A model generated the notes under the pieces. The model did no database searches, was not told the origin of the DNA, and was given only the letters and a program-made list of their open reading frames with translations. A DNA stretch of 64,000 bases. It comes from Bordetella petrii. GTDB taxonomy: Bacteria > Pseudomonadota > Gammaproteobacteria > Burkholderiales > Burkholderiaceae_B. The position numbers and the translations under genes were made by a program. Position 1 is the stretch's first letter. Each line of letters opens with the position of its first letter. Shown here piece after piece: positions 63,194-64,000 of the stretch. The DNA lies in the NCBI GenBank assembly GCA_017745595.1, contig WMBV01000004.1, positions 186,001 through 250,000 on the forward strand, given 5' to 3'.

Positions 63194-64000
63194 AACATCC
63201 CACTCTCCTCAAGCGTCGCATCGTGCTTGCCGGCCTGTCGGCCGCCGTATTGCTGGCGGCGGGCGCCGCGCGGGCGCAAGACTTTCCGTCCCGCGCGCTG
63301 ACGGTGCTGGTGCCGTTCACGGCTGGCGGCGCCACTGACGTATTGGCCCGCACGGTCGCCGAAGCCCTGTCCAAGGATCTGAAGCAGCCCGTGGTGGTAG
63401 AGAATGTGCCGGGCGCCGGCGGCTCTGTCGGGCAGGCCCGCGCCGCCCGGGCGACGGCCGACGGCTATACCCTGCTGCTGGGCAACGTGGGCACGTTGGC
63501 GGCCAACGCTTCCTTGTATCCGGACCTGCCGTACGATGTACTGAAAGACTTCACCGCCCTGGCCTCGGTGGGCGACGCGCCGCAGGTGCTCTCGGTGCGC
63601 GCCGATTTTCCCGCCGACGATTTCAACGGTTTCGCCGAATATGCCAGGAAGAATGGCGCGGCGATGAATTTCGGCACTGCCGGCGTCGGATCCGGATCGT
63701 TCCTGGGCGGCGTATTGCTGAATGCCGCGCTCGGCATCACCGTGCCGCCGGTGCATTATCGCGGCGCCGCCCAGGCAACCGCCGACGTGATGGCCGGCCA
63801 CATCGACTACACCGTCGAGAGCAGCAGCACGGCGGTCAGTTCTATCGCGTCGGGCAAGATCAAGGGCCTGGTCGTGATGCGTGGCGAACGCGTGCCCGTA
63901 CTGCCCGATGTGCCAGCGGCGGCCGAGACCGCGCATCCCGAACTGCATTACGACATCTGGAACATGATGCTGGTGCCCAAGGGCGTGCCGGCACCGGTGG
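63190..64000 (+). CDS. Second Bug/TctC receptor, 3' end outside window
   Basis: About 270 N-terminal residues are visible. The signal peptide ends GAARAQ, followed by PSRALTVLVPFTAGGATDVLA and VPGAGGSVGQARAARATADGY, the Bug pattern. It is clearly different from the receptor at 57550, so the operon encodes two receptors that may bind different substrates or stereoisomers. The gene runs off the right edge. Confidence 0.9.
   Translation, partial: MKHPTLLKRRIVLAGLSAAVLLAAGAARAQDFPSRALTVLVPFTAGGATDVLARTVAEALSKDLKQPVVVENVPGAGGSVGQARAARATADGYTLLLGNVGTLAANASLYPDLPYDVLKDFTALASVGDAPQVLSVRADFPADDFNGFAEYARKNGAAMNFGTAGVGSGSFLGGVLLNAALGITVPPVHYRGAAQATADVMAGHIDYTVESSSTAVSSIASGKIKGLVVMRGERVPVLPDVPAAAETAHPELHYDIWNMMLVPKGVPAPV

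Overview
The window looks like chromosomal DNA of a Bordetella/Achromobacter-type betaproteobacterium (Alcaligenaceae). The basis is inference from gene content: very GC-rich codons, Bug-type (TctC) solute receptors, a kynBA pair, a C-minus L31 protein, the rimP-nusA-infB-rbfA-truB-typA order, and a dnaE-linked lipopolysaccharide core cluster of the Bordetella kind. About 57 protein genes and three tRNAs are supported. There is no rRNA, CRISPR array, prophage or transposase.

Left part (1-24.6 kb). A probable Fur-controlled operon (PepSY membrane protein, DUF2271, DUF4198) diverges from crcB across a perfect 7-1-7 inverted repeat. Next come the hopanoid precursor operon hpnCDE, alanine racemase, an SDR enzyme, and a VWA lipoprotein / ECF sigma / anti-sigma-like trio. 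After these lie radA, a TauE/SafE permease, a small secreted protein, a MATE transporter with a membrane glycosyltransferase, rpmE2, kynBA, radC, fkpB-ispH, maiA, tRNA-Thr and tRNA-Asn, a cupin, a COG0523 GTPase and a LysR regulator.

Middle (24.6-49.9 kb). A strong promoter faces about 600 bp with no convincing gene. tRNA-fMet follows on the minus strand, then scpB, rluB, and a 463-bp leader that ends in an intrinsic-terminator-like hairpin directly before rimP. The translation and ribosome-assembly operon rimP-nusA-infB-rbfA-truB-typA is next, followed by a LOG-family gene whose start codon overlaps that of divergent polA. The stretch closes with a ZIP metal transporter under a Zur-box-like site, a dienelactone hydrolase, a Na/Pi transporter, sdaA, lpxO and dnaE.

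Right part (49.9-64 kb). Three overlapping genes (GT4 transferase, NodB deacetylase, GT2 transferase) are coupled to dnaE and fit lipopolysaccharide core assembly. They are followed by a catabolic island of uncertain substrate. One arm is ALDH, iron-ADH and LacI on the minus strand. The other, on the plus strand, is Bug receptor, beta-hydroxyacid dehydrogenase, AroE-like dehydrogenase, SDR, GMC oxidoreductase, CMD protein and a second Bug receptor; a LysR gene diverges from it. AAACGTTT palindromes lie upstream of both arms. The AroE-like enzyme has lost the serine pair that binds shikimate.

Four intergenic regions carry the same hairpin repeat family (arms GGTGTCTGAC/GTCAGACACC), three of them between convergent genes. 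The observations most worth testing are the catabolic island with its shared operators, the rimP attenuator, the orphan promoter with its silent region, and the repeat family.
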